Part shown: positions 22,990 to 28,253 of the stretch, piece by piece | Layout: every line of letters starts with the position of its first letter | Numbering within the stretch: position 1 is the stretch's first letter | Position numbers and translations under genes: made by a program | From: a virus | Direction: 5' to 3' (one strand) | IMG/VR virus record: IMGVR_UViG_3300028569_000136 | Location: 1 to 28,253 of that record | Length of the DNA stretch: 28,253 nucleotides | The notes under the pieces: generated by a model | The model's input: only the letters and a program-made list of their open reading frames with translations | Database searches by the model: none | Told to the model about the DNA's origin: nothing

Positions 22990-23484
22990 TCATTTGAATT
23001 TCACTTTAAAGCCCCTTGTGTTCAACTCGGTTAGTAGGTCTTCAAGTTGCTCGGCCGTACCCTCAACAAGTAGTGCATTCGGGTCAATATCTTCGCCATT
23101 GTCTTCGGGTAGTTCGCCATCAAGATGCGGTATATCCAATCCCCAATCGGTAAGCAAATCTGCGTCCCATTGGTTGGCCAGCATCTCCCAATCCCATTCG
23201 CCAAACCCAACATTGTCCTTGATGACAAATTCGGCCTGTTGCTGACGTGTCAAGTTTTCGGCAACAATAACGGGTACGGTTTCCCATTTCAGTTCTTGCA
23301 TCGCCTTTAGCCGCATATTGCCGCCCAGCACAACCATTTCGGCGTTTACAATTATCGGCCGCAGTTTTGCCATGTCGGGGAACTCCCGCAGGCTTTTTAC
23401 CAGCTTTGCAAATTTCTCATCACGAATAAAGCGTGGGTTGCCTTTGTTGGCCTTGACCTTTGAAATCGGTACGTTCTTAACCAT
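22990..23484 (-). CDS. ParB/Srx-fold DNA-binding or nuclease-like protein
   Basis: A 164-residue protein with the ParB/Srx fold: PISKVKANKGNPRF near the start, LRPIIV at 41-46 and the VVLGGNMRLKAMQEL (GxxR) motif, which in the family binds CTP or a nucleic acid. ParB-like proteins of this size are common in phages near terminases and methyltransferases; roles reported for relatives include CTP-dependent DNA binding and nuclease activity. It overlaps the nuclease gene before it by eight bases. The C-terminus is acidic. Real partition activity is unlikely, as no ParA is present. Confidence 0.75.
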   Translation of the reverse strand: MVKNVPISKVKANKGNPRFIRDEKFAKLVKSLREFPDMAKLRPIIVNAEMVVLGGNMRLKAMQELKWETVPVIVAENLTRQQQAEFVIKDNVGFGEWDWEMLANQWDADLLTDWGLDIPHLDGELPEDNGEDIDPNALLVEGTAEQLEDLLTELNTRGFKVKFK

Positions 23485-23821
23485 TTTGAATTGTTTGCTG
23501 AATCAAAAGTACAAATTGTTCGACGGTTCTCACAATGTGGTAATCGCCCCCATGTTTCAAAGCCATCGTTTGCCATTCTTTTTGCCCTTCGCTTTGCGTC
23601 CCCTTGGCGGTCTTTAACTCAATGCCGTGTAGCTTGCCTTTGTAAAAGAACAGAAGGTCGGGCACGCCAGCAATAACGCCCATGCCCTTTAATACCCCGC
23701 CGTTTCGCTTATCAATCGCTCGGCCATTCGTATGCCATAAGTTGCAATAAAGGTCGGGGTAAGCCGCCCTGAAATACTTGACACAAGCAAGTTGTATTTG
23801 ATGTTCAATGCTTTTGGGCAT
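23477..23821 (-). CDS. VRR-NUC-domain nuclease
   Basis: A 114-residue protein consisting of a VRR-NUC (PD-(D/E)xK family) domain. The core reads GVPD at 52-55 (the Asp), then IELK at 67-70 (Glu and Lys) followed by a Gln/Glu pair (SEGQKEW), the family's canonical pattern. Stand-alone VRR-NUC proteins are frequent in phages and are probably structure-specific or processing nucleases; a role in DNA packaging or recombination is likely. It sits between an unknown small gene and the ParB-like gene, overlapping both. Confidence 0.85.
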   Translation of the reverse strand: MPKSIEHQIQLACVKYFRAAYPDLYCNLWHTNGRAIDKRNGGVLKGMGVIAGVPDLLFFYKGKLHGIELKTAKGTQSEGQKEWQTMALKHGGDYHIVRTVEQFVLLIQQTIQNG

Positions 23822-24056
23822 AATGCTTAGTTAATTTTTCAATCCGCAGCCAGTAAGGTAGGTATGTCGGGTTGCCCTTGTTGTGCTTTAAGTACGAAAT
23901 GTGGGTATTCACAAAGGTACGAAGACAAATTACCTTTTCGCAGCCAATGGTTATCGGCTTGGCGGTGTCGAAATCGAAGTTAGCCCAAAACTCAGAAACG
24001 GTTTCGATGTTCATAGGGACAAACGTGTCCCCATGTACGGGACAACTCATCTCCAT
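23805..24056 (-). CDS. Small hypothetical protein, 83 residues
   Basis: Unknown. MEMSCPVHGDTFVPMNIETV begins a mixed fold; the middle has ITIGCEKVICLRTFVNTHIS and the C-terminus PTYLPYWLRIEKLTKHYAQK is basic and aromatic. Cysteines and histidines (CPVHG) may bind metal. It overlaps both neighbours slightly (10 bases before, 17 after), so it belongs to the same transcript. No family name can be given. Confidence 0.6.
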   Translation of the reverse strand: MEMSCPVHGDTFVPMNIETVSEFWANFDFDTAKPITIGCEKVICLRTFVNTHISYLKHNKGNPTYLPYWLRIEKLTKHYAQKH

Positions 24057-24283
24057 AACTCATCAATGTTTTGTTCACGAAGGTATTCCCGCAACTGCTC
24101 AGCAAGTTGAATTTGTTCTTCTGTTGCTGGCTTGCCGCTGAACGGGTTGTTGTTGTACTTGGTGATGTCCCGCAGCTTTTGGTCAAGGTCGTGCAGAACA
24201 ACAAAGTATTCGCCGCCTTTAAGAGCAAAGTTGGCCTTGGCCTCTTCTTTGGGTAATTTGAATTTAAGTTTTAGTTTGGGCAT
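24047..24283 (-). CDS. Small phage protein, 78 residues (conserved, unknown function)
   Basis: The sequence LKLKFKLPKEEAKANFALKG followed by VVLHDLDQKLRDITKYNNNP recalls a family of short phage proteins that combine a beta hairpin with a DLDQxLR helix; I know it as widespread but uncharacterised. The C-terminus is helical and acidic (LAEQLREYLREQNIDEL). It is the first gene downstream of the repeat-bearing intergenic region at 24284-24388, so it opens the nuclease-terminase unit. Function unknown. Confidence 0.6.
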   Translation of the reverse strand: MPKLKLKFKLPKEEAKANFALKGGEYFVVLHDLDQKLRDITKYNNNPFSGKPATEEQIQLAEQLREYLREQNIDELWR

Positions 24284-24392
24284 GGCTGCGTTGTATTTGC
24301 TTCGTTAAAGGTACAAATTAGGGTTAATGAATGGTTGTTTGGTCAAGGTATTGCTTTACTTTTTAGGTCGTTCGGTCAAGTTATTGCTTTAC
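24284..24392 (-). promoter_or_regulatory. Intergenic region with two near-identical 27-bp repeats, operator/promoter candidate
   Basis: Copies at 24333-24359 and 24366-24392 match at 24 of 27 positions, with starts 33 bases apart, close to three helical turns. The second copy spans the stop of the ATPase gene. A near-match to the TACCTTTG box (TACCTTTA) lies between the first copy and the start at 24283. Confidence 0.5.
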
Positions 24393-25159
24393 GGCTTTTG
24401 CAAATTACCCCAAAACGCTTTGCGAAGTTCATCGGCCTTGCTTGGCGGTCGGTCAACTACCTTGCCTGCAATTATGCCCAGCTTTTCGTAAATGCTTTCA
24501 CGTAAATGCTCAGGGCAAGGTACGGCTGGCGGCTCGGCATCGGCTGGTAATTCGGTCTGCGGCCATTGAGCAAAAGGCAAGATGTCAAAAACGCCTCGGT
24601 TGTCATCGCCGGGCATGATGATGGTTTCCCATTTTTTAAGCCGTGAAGCCATGCGGCCATCGGGTTCACCGTTGGTTGAAAAGCGGGTAAGTATTTCGGT
24701 TTTGGTGTTGTTGGAAATTATGCCCGTTAAGTGGTTGCCGTCCATTCGGCTTTCGATTATGTCATAAAGAATCGTATTCGCTCTGCCGTATGCCCCTACC
24801 GCTTCATCGCTGCCCACGTCATCAAGAATCAAAGCGGTGTACCGTGTCTTTTGAATAAATGCTAAGATAAACTCATCAGGGTTTTTCATGGCCGCATACT
24901 CACGAAACAAGTGCCGCATGTTGTAGTAAACGAACTTTTTGTCGGGCTGGGCTGCTAAGAACAATTTGGTGTAAATGGTTTTGCCTGTACCCGTATCGCC
25001 CGTTAAGAAGAACGGTGTGCCATTTTGAAATGCGGTGCAAAGCTGCCGAACTGCGGCGGCACGTTCTTTGGTTAGCCGCATTTTGTCAGGGCTGAATACC
25101 ACGTTTGCAAGTTCAATTGCTCGGCGGTCAAGTGTTGGTTCGTGTAATGTTAGTTTCAT
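24389..25159 (-). CDS. DnaC/IstB-like AAA+ ATPase, replicative helicase loader candidate
   Basis: A 256-residue AAA+ protein. Walker A GDTGTGKT at 54-61, Walker B ALILDD at 109-114, a sensor-type GIISNN motif near 146-151 and an Arg-rich MASRLKKW segment near 170-177, where DnaC-like proteins place the arginine finger and sensor 2. The order and spacing fit DnaC/IstB proteins, which load a DnaB-type helicase onto unwound DNA. It follows the replication-initiator and cytosine methyltransferase genes, so it completes the replication module. The C-terminus (about 200-256) is probably a helicase-binding tail. No IstA transposase is present, which argues against an IS21 origin. Confidence 0.8.
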   Translation of the reverse strand: MKLTLHEPTLDRRAIELANVVFSPDKMRLTKERAAAVRQLCTAFQNGTPFFLTGDTGTGKTIYTKLFLAAQPDKKFVYYNMRHLFREYAAMKNPDEFILAFIQKTRYTALILDDVGSDEAVGAYGRANTILYDIIESRMDGNHLTGIISNNTKTEILTRFSTNGEPDGRMASRLKKWETIIMPGDDNRGVFDILPFAQWPQTELPADAEPPAVPCPEHLRESIYEKLGIIAGKVVDRPPSKADELRKAFWGNLQKP

Positions 25160-25180
25160 GGTTGTAAAGTAAATTAAAAT

Positions 25181-26284
25181 TTACGTTGTTTTAGTTTGGT
25201 ATTCGTTTATTGCTTTGAAGATTTGATAAACTACTTGTGGCACGATGGCGTTTCCATAGGCTTTTATGGATTCGTTTCGGTGTTTTGGAATGGTAATTCC
25301 AACCAGTTCGGCGGAAAACCCATCATCTCGGCTACGAATCGGGGGTTGAGTTGGGAATTGCTCCCACCCCATTCTTTGGAATTGTTCGCTATTGTCCTCG
25401 TAAGATTTTGCTGCTTGTAAGTATTGCCCTTCACTTTGTCCCCTGTATCCCTCCACTCGCCCGAAACTGGTGTCGGCAACATTTGATTGAAGTCCAAAAA
25501 GTCCATCAGCCCGTTGGGTCTGCTCGCCCCCAGTTTTCTGCTCGCCATTGTTTCCGCACCTGACTCCTTCAATTTCTTTACCCTCTCCGAATGATGTATT
25601 TCGGAGGATATTGGCGTCGGCAATAGGCTCAACCTTGCCATTTGCCGTAGGTTGCAATGAAGGTTTATTCCCTTCTCGGCATATTTCTTCTTGTCCTTCT
25701 CCCAAAGTTCGGGGTGTCGGGCTGAGTTCCAATCGAAGCTCTCCGGGGTGGGGAGTAGTTCGGAATGCAACAAACCAAACCCTATCTCGTTTGTGGGGAG
25801 CAGAGTTGACACCCGCAGCTGGAAGTACATACGGTTGTACTTCGTACCCTTCACTTTCCAAGTCAGCCTGCACCTCTTCGAAAACCAACCCTCCTGACCA
25901 ATTAACAAGGCCGAGAACGTTTTCGCCCACAACCCATTTCGGTTGAACCTCCCGAATGAGTCGACGCATTTCGGGCCACAAGTGGCGTTCATCTTCTTTT
26001 CCAAGTCGCTTCCCGGCGGCTGAGTATGGCTGGCAAGGAAAACCTCCTGTGAGAATAATGTCATCTGCGTTCCAGTTTGCTCCAAATCTTTGTGTGAGTT
26101 CATAATCTATCTTTTCAAAAGTTAGTGTTTTGATGTCATCGTGGTGGTAGGCGTTTGGCCAGTAGTAGTTAAGGGCTTGTCTGCCGAATGGGTTAATCTC
26201 GCAAGATACCACATTCTGCCAGCCAGCCCATTCCGCCGCTAACTCAAAGCCACCAATCCCACTAAAAAGGCTTATTAGTTTCAT
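25181..26284 (-). CDS. dcm: DNA (cytosine-5-)-methyltransferase
   Basis: A 367-residue C5-cytosine methyltransferase. Motif I LFSGIGGFE at 6-14, motif IV with the catalytic Cys84 in GFPCQP, motif VI ENV at 121-123, motif VIII APHKRDRVW near 162-170 and motif X GNAIVPQV near 345 are all in order, so it should be active. It methylates cytosine in a specific DNA site to protect phage DNA from host restriction or mark its own. The region between motifs VIII and X is long and low in recognised fold; it is the target-recognition part. This same stretch, and more, also encodes a second protein in the +1 frame (see 25264-26103). No restriction partner is present. Confidence 0.92.
   Translation of the reverse strand: MKLISLFSGIGGFELAAEWAGWQNVVSCEINPFGRQALNYYWPNAYHHDDIKTLTFEKIDYELTQRFGANWNADDIILTGGFPCQPYSAAGKRLGKEDERHLWPEMRRLIREVQPKWVVGENVLGLVNWSGGLVFEEVQADLESEGYEVQPYVLPAAGVNSAPHKRDRVWFVAFRTTPHPGELRLELSPTPRTLGEGQEEICREGNKPSLQPTANGKVEPIADANILRNTSFGEGKEIEGVRCGNNGEQKTGGEQTQRADGLFGLQSNVADTSFGRVEGYRGQSEGQYLQAAKSYEDNSEQFQRMGWEQFPTQPPIRSRDDGFSAELVGITIPKHRNESIKAYGNAIVPQVVYQIFKAINEYQTKTT
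25264..26103 (-). CDS. Overprinted gene in the +1 frame of the cytosine methyltransferase
   Basis: A 279-residue frame lying entirely inside the methyltransferase gene, offset by +1. It is not random: it reads MNSHKDLEQTGTQMTLFSQE at the start, LWAKTFSALLIGQEGWFSKR then a CRLTWKVKGTKYNRMYFQL block, three LLPTP or MLPTP motifs, and SQLNPRFVAEMMGFPPNW then LELPF near the end. These motifs (LTWK...LFQL, LPTP repeats, LNPxFVxxMMGFPxxW) are those of phage proteins usually found next to, or overlapping, cytosine methyltransferases. Both frames therefore look like real, constrained proteins. Its function is unknown; a methyltransferase partner or target-recognition helper is plausible. It depends on internal initiation at the ATG at 26103. 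Confidence 0.7.
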   Translation of the reverse strand: MNSHKDLEQTGTQMTLFSQEVFLASHTQPPGSDLEKKMNATCGPKCVDSFGRFNRNGLWAKTFSALLIGQEGWFSKRCRLTWKVKGTKYNRMYFQLRVSTLLPTNEIGFGLLHSELLPTPESFDWNSARHPELWEKDKKKYAEKGINLHCNLRQMARLSLLPTPISSEIHHSERVKKLKESGAETMASRKLGASRPNGLMDFLDFNQMLPTPVSGEWRDTGDKVKGNTYKQQNLTRTIANNSKEWGGSNSQLNPRFVAEMMGFPPNWLELPFQNTETNP

Positions 26285-26286
26285 GC

Positions 26287-27078
26287 TTAAAATTGCGTTA
26301 CGCCCTCGCTTCGGTTTTCAAGTTTTTTAAACCGTTCGGCACTTGCCTTGGCATCGGCTATCGTTTGCGGGTCTTGTGAAGGTTTACCAACGGGTAAAGC
26401 GGTGCTTTTGCCTTGGCTTGTTTGGCTTGTTTTCGCTTTGCGTGAATAAAGCTGTGCCCAACCTTTATCGGCTGCGGCCATAATTGCGGCATACATTTCG
26501 CTTTTGTTATGCCCTTGTATTTCGGCCTTTGAAATTTGCATCGACTTTTCGGTGATGACCTTCTTCTTTTGAAGCCATGTTTTGGTTACGCTGCGTAGGT
26601 CGGCATCGGTTTTGAAGTCGCCAAGTAAATCATCGATGAAGTTTTCACGTGTGTATGTGCCTTTACACTCTTTATCTACTCTTATATCTTCTCTACTCTT
26701 CTCTACTCTACTCTTCTCTATTGAACGTTCGTTGAACGTTTGTTGAACATTCGTTGAACGTTCGTTGAACCTTTGTTCAGCGGATGCCTTGCCAGCGTTG
26801 GACATTTTTTCACGCTTTTGCCGCCCTTCATTAAACTGAATATCAAGAAATTTAATGCCAATTTTATCGCCAATAGCCTCAACCATTTTCAATGCAACAA
26901 GGCGGTCGAAATAGCCATCGCATTCAAGCTCTGCATGCTCAACCGTCATCTCGCATTCGGCATTCCAATAGATGCAGCACAGCCGTAAAAATGCTACCTG
27001 AACCTCGCATGATTGCCGTGAAATGCGGCCCATCATCCAGTCGGCTGGGCTAAATTTAAACCAAGGTAGTTGTTTCAT
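26287..27078 (-). CDS. Replication initiator / primosome-type protein candidate
   Basis: A 263-residue protein. Residues 1-100 form a helical, winged-helix-like N-terminal domain (MKQLPWFKFSPADWMMGRIS, VAFLRLCCIYWNAECEMTVE). A polar Glu/Lys/Arg linker follows (EKSRVEKSREDIRVDKE), then a helical C-terminal domain (DDLLGDFKTDADLRSVTKTW, KSEMYAAIMAAADKGWAQLY). This layout matches phage replisome-organiser proteins, which bind the origin and recruit helicase or loader. The linker-coding DNA holds five 11-bp iterons and a pyrimidine tract, as for lambda O. It is followed by the cytosine methyltransferase and the DnaC-like ATPase, and is preceded by a long structured leader. The exact family is not certain. 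Confidence 0.65.
   Translation of the reverse strand: MKQLPWFKFSPADWMMGRISRQSCEVQVAFLRLCCIYWNAECEMTVEHAELECDGYFDRLVALKMVEAIGDKIGIKFLDIQFNEGRQKREKMSNAGKASAEQRFNERSTNVQQTFNERSIEKSRVEKSREDIRVDKECKGTYTRENFIDDLLGDFKTDADLRSVTKTWLQKKKVITEKSMQISKAEIQGHNKSEMYAAIMAAADKGWAQLYSRKAKTSQTSQGKSTALPVGKPSQDPQTIADAKASAERFKKLENRSEGVTQF
26667..26775. other. Candidate replication origin: five 11-bp iterons plus pyrimidine tract
   Basis: Five direct copies of TTGAACGTTCG or near copies at 26721-26731, 26732-26742, 26743-26753, 26754-26764 and 26765-26775. Copies 1 and 4 are exact and contain the palindrome GAACGTTC. Eleven bases is not a multiple of three, so the periodicity is in DNA, not in protein. The adjacent 26667-26720 is an almost pure pyrimidine, AT-rich run built from CTCTACT-like units, a candidate unwinding region. 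Such layouts occur inside initiator genes (lambda O). Confidence 0.65.
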
Positions 27079-27086
27079 AATTCTAC

Positions 27087-27165
27087 AAAAAAGCCACCTG
27101 TTGGGGGGCGGTAAAAACGGGTGAAAATTGGCAAGGTGGCCTCCGTTTCTACGCTACCCCCGAAC
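27087..27165 (-). ncRNA. Structured leader with predicted H-type pseudoknot upstream of the replication gene
   Basis: In RNA from the minus strand, GUUCGGGGG (27157-27165) pairs with CCCCCCAAC (27100-27108), eight of nine bases. Inside it GUAGAAACGG (27143-27152) pairs with CCGUUUUUAC (27111-27120), all ten positions with one G-U. The 22-base apical loop holds GCCACCU (27134-27140), which pairs with AGGUGGC (27093-27099) directly 3' of the outer stem. A U6 run (27087-27092) and then the AUG at 27078 follow. This could be a translational control element, an attenuator or a small RNA. Confidence 0.55.
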
Positions 27166-27219
27166 AAATGGCGGGTTAAAGTTTATTCATTTGACCTTTT
27201 TAGCTTTTCACTGCTTGCA

Positions 27220-27227
27220 CAAATATA
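27220..27227 (-). promoter_or_regulatory. -7 box TATATTTG for the replication-gene leader
   Basis: TATATTTG on the minus strand lies about 140 bases before the ATG at 27078. A transcript starting a few bases downstream would carry the whole structured leader. It is just past the stop of the methyltransferase gene. No clear -33 element. Confidence 0.45.
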
Positions 27228-27234
27228 CAAAGAA

Positions 27235-28035
27235 TTAACTAAATAGCGTGTTGCCGCTTTTTTCAATTTCGGTTTTTGCATATCCATAAATTTGAATGTC
27301 TTTTTTCTTTGCAATTGCCGAATCAAGAAGCCTTTTTGCATTAACATAGAATTCCTTTTTTATTTCAAAGCCGTAGGTCTTGCGATTTAATTCTATTGCA
27401 GCAAGCAAAGTGCTTCCGCTTCCTGCACATGGGTCAATAACCACGTCCTCTTCATCGGTAAAAATTTCAATTAACCTTTTCAGCAAGCCGACTGGCTTTT
27501 GTGTCGGGTGTATTTTTTCGGTTTCGTTATCACGTTCCCAGTCGATGCAATTAAAAATCATTTTTCCTTTGTTGTTAAATTTGGGTAATTTGTCCCTGTA
27601 AAACAAAAGGCCATATTCGCAATTCCCAACTATTTTCATGTTTGCCTTTAAAACCTGAGCTGAAAAGTTTTTGCGAAATACAAGGTTAATGTACTTCATA
27701 AGGCCGTACTTTTTAGCAAGTTCAATAAGGTAAAACTGCTGCTCAAACTCGCAAAAAACAATCATGCAAGGGGATTGCCCCTTTTCTTTTGATTCTTTTT
27801 TTAGCATTGTAGAACAAAAGTGCATAAACTCGGCTGGCCTGAAATCTTTGTCGGTATCAAAAAACTCCTTTCCAGCCAATTCGCTTTCCCCGTTTTTGTT
27901 GTCGCCGTTTTTGTACCATGCTGGGTTTGAAGCATAGGCATTATTCCCAAGGTTGTAAGGTATATCGGCTATAATTAGCTGGGCCTTTGGTATTTGGTAT
28001 GTCTTAAAGTTTTGAAAATGGTCTCTGTATATCAT
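27235..28035 (-). CDS. DNA adenine/N4-cytosine methyltransferase (beta class)
   Basis: A 266-residue methyltransferase with motif order IV, X-region, I of the beta class. Motif IV is DIPY at 24-27, a variant of the usual DPPY. HPTQKP lies at 176-181 and the SAM-binding motif DPCAGSGST at 201-209. The target amino group may be N6-adenine (most likely) or N4-cytosine. The middle (GESELAGKEFFDTDKDFRPA, MIVFCEFEQQF, VLKANMKIVGNCEYGLLFYR) matches phage orphan methyltransferases I have seen in many phages. There is no restriction gene, so it is an orphan enzyme that may protect phage DNA or regulate timing. It is the first complete gene from the right end. Confidence 0.88.
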   Translation of the reverse strand: MIYRDHFQNFKTYQIPKAQLIIADIPYNLGNNAYASNPAWYKNGDNKNGESELAGKEFFDTDKDFRPAEFMHFCSTMLKKESKEKGQSPCMIVFCEFEQQFYLIELAKKYGLMKYINLVFRKNFSAQVLKANMKIVGNCEYGLLFYRDKLPKFNNKGKMIFNCIDWERDNETEKIHPTQKPVGLLKRLIEIFTDEEDVVIDPCAGSGSTLLAAIELNRKTYGFEIKKEFYVNAKRLLDSAIAKKKDIQIYGYAKTEIEKSGNTLFS

Positions 28036-28056
28036 TTGTTTATTGTTAAATAGTCA

Positions 28057-28253
28057 TCACATTAACGGTGCAAGAAATTCGGCCATAACCTGAATGCCGC
28101 TTCTCGAAGTTTTAATGTACTCGTAACCTTCTTTGTAAGATAGCGTGTTTGCGATGTTTACGATTTCGGCCAAGAACCCGTCCATTGCGAATAGCGGCTC
28201 ATCGTGCCCGTATTCTACGCTCCAGCCCGATTCTTCGTTGTGAATGAAAAGCA
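28057..28253 (-). CDS. Unknown protein, C-terminal 65 residues (runs off the right edge)
   Basis: The frame is open from the window edge and stops at the TGA 28057-28059. The visible part reads SGWSVEYGHDEPLFAMDGFL and then IVNIANTLSYKEGYEYIKTS, ending in AEFLAPLM: a small acidic alpha/beta fragment. The start lies beyond the window. It is 21 bases upstream of the methyltransferase start and in the same direction, probably the same operon. Nothing identifies its function. Confidence 0.55.
   Translation of the reverse strand, partial: LFIHNEESGWSVEYGHDEPLFAMDGFLAEIVNIANTLSYKEGYEYIKTSRSGIQVMAEFLAPLM

Noticed and set aside
24389-25159. IS21-type transposition helper (IstB)
   Set aside because: No transposase partner or terminal inverted repeats; the neighbouring replication gene makes a helicase loader more likely.
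25548-25946. Plus-strand frame opposite both methyltransferase-region frames
   Set aside because: No family resemblance, Ser/Pro-rich as expected for antisense of two coding frames, and no promoter.
26721-26775. CRISPR-like repeat array
   Set aside because: Units are 11 bases, directly tandem and without spacers, inside a coding gene; they fit iterons.
1-28253. tRNA, rRNA or integrase with attachment site
   Set aside because: No cloverleaf, rRNA segment or recombinase motif was found by eye in the window; a tool such as tRNAscan-SE would settle the tRNA part.

Overview
The window looks like part of a genome or prophage of a tailed, siphovirus-like phage of a Bacteroidetes host. Three things point there: a long-tail module (tape-measure protein preceded by a chaperone with a -1 frameshift), start regions that lack Shine-Dalgarno sequences but repeatedly carry the Bacteroidetes -7 promoter box TAnnTTTG, and terminase, MuF-like and fibre proteins of the kind found in phages of that phylum. 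No integrase, repressor, tRNA or host housekeeping gene is visible, so lytic and temperate cannot be told apart, and both ends cut through genes.

Nearly everything is on the minus strand, so the functional order runs right to left. Right end (28253 to 24389): a partial unknown gene, a beta-class DNA methyltransferase, a structured leader, a replication-initiator candidate with five 11-bp iterons inside it, a C5-cytosine methyltransferase that contains a second gene in the +1 frame, and a DnaC/IstB-like ATPase. After an intergenic region with two near-identical 27-bp repeats come small unknown genes, a VRR-NUC nuclease, a ParB-like protein and the terminase subunits (24283 to 21317). A near-continuous late operon follows (21218 to 5493), with many ATGA start/stop overlaps: head-tail joining or completion candidates, alanine-heptad tail fibre, a lectin-like receptor-binding candidate, T7-lysozyme-like amidase, metallophosphoesterase, spanin-like and small membrane proteins, tail-assembly chaperone with frameshift extension, tape measure, two large tail-tip proteins and a MuF-like head protein. 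The left end is accessory: an inverted two-gene cassette (DnaA-domain-IV-like protein plus glycosyltransferase-methyltransferase fusion, 3995 to 5496), small minus-strand genes with their own promoters and terminators, a glycosyltransferase-beta-propeller fusion, and the start of a portal-like gene running off the window.

How the parts may work together: the initiator binds iterons in its own gene and the ATPase loads a helicase; two methyltransferases may modify phage DNA; TerS/TerL package it; tail and lysis genes are co-transcribed. The two glycosyltransferase fusions suggest that the phage alters glycans on its virion or on the host surface.

Most unusual signals: (1) the gene overprinted inside the cytosine methyltransferase, where both frames look like real protein families; (2) a predicted H-type pseudoknot in the leader of the replication gene; (3) an iteron origin within that gene; (4) an A AAA AAG slippery site in the tail chaperone; (5) the two glycosyltransferase fusion genes, one in an inverted cassette.
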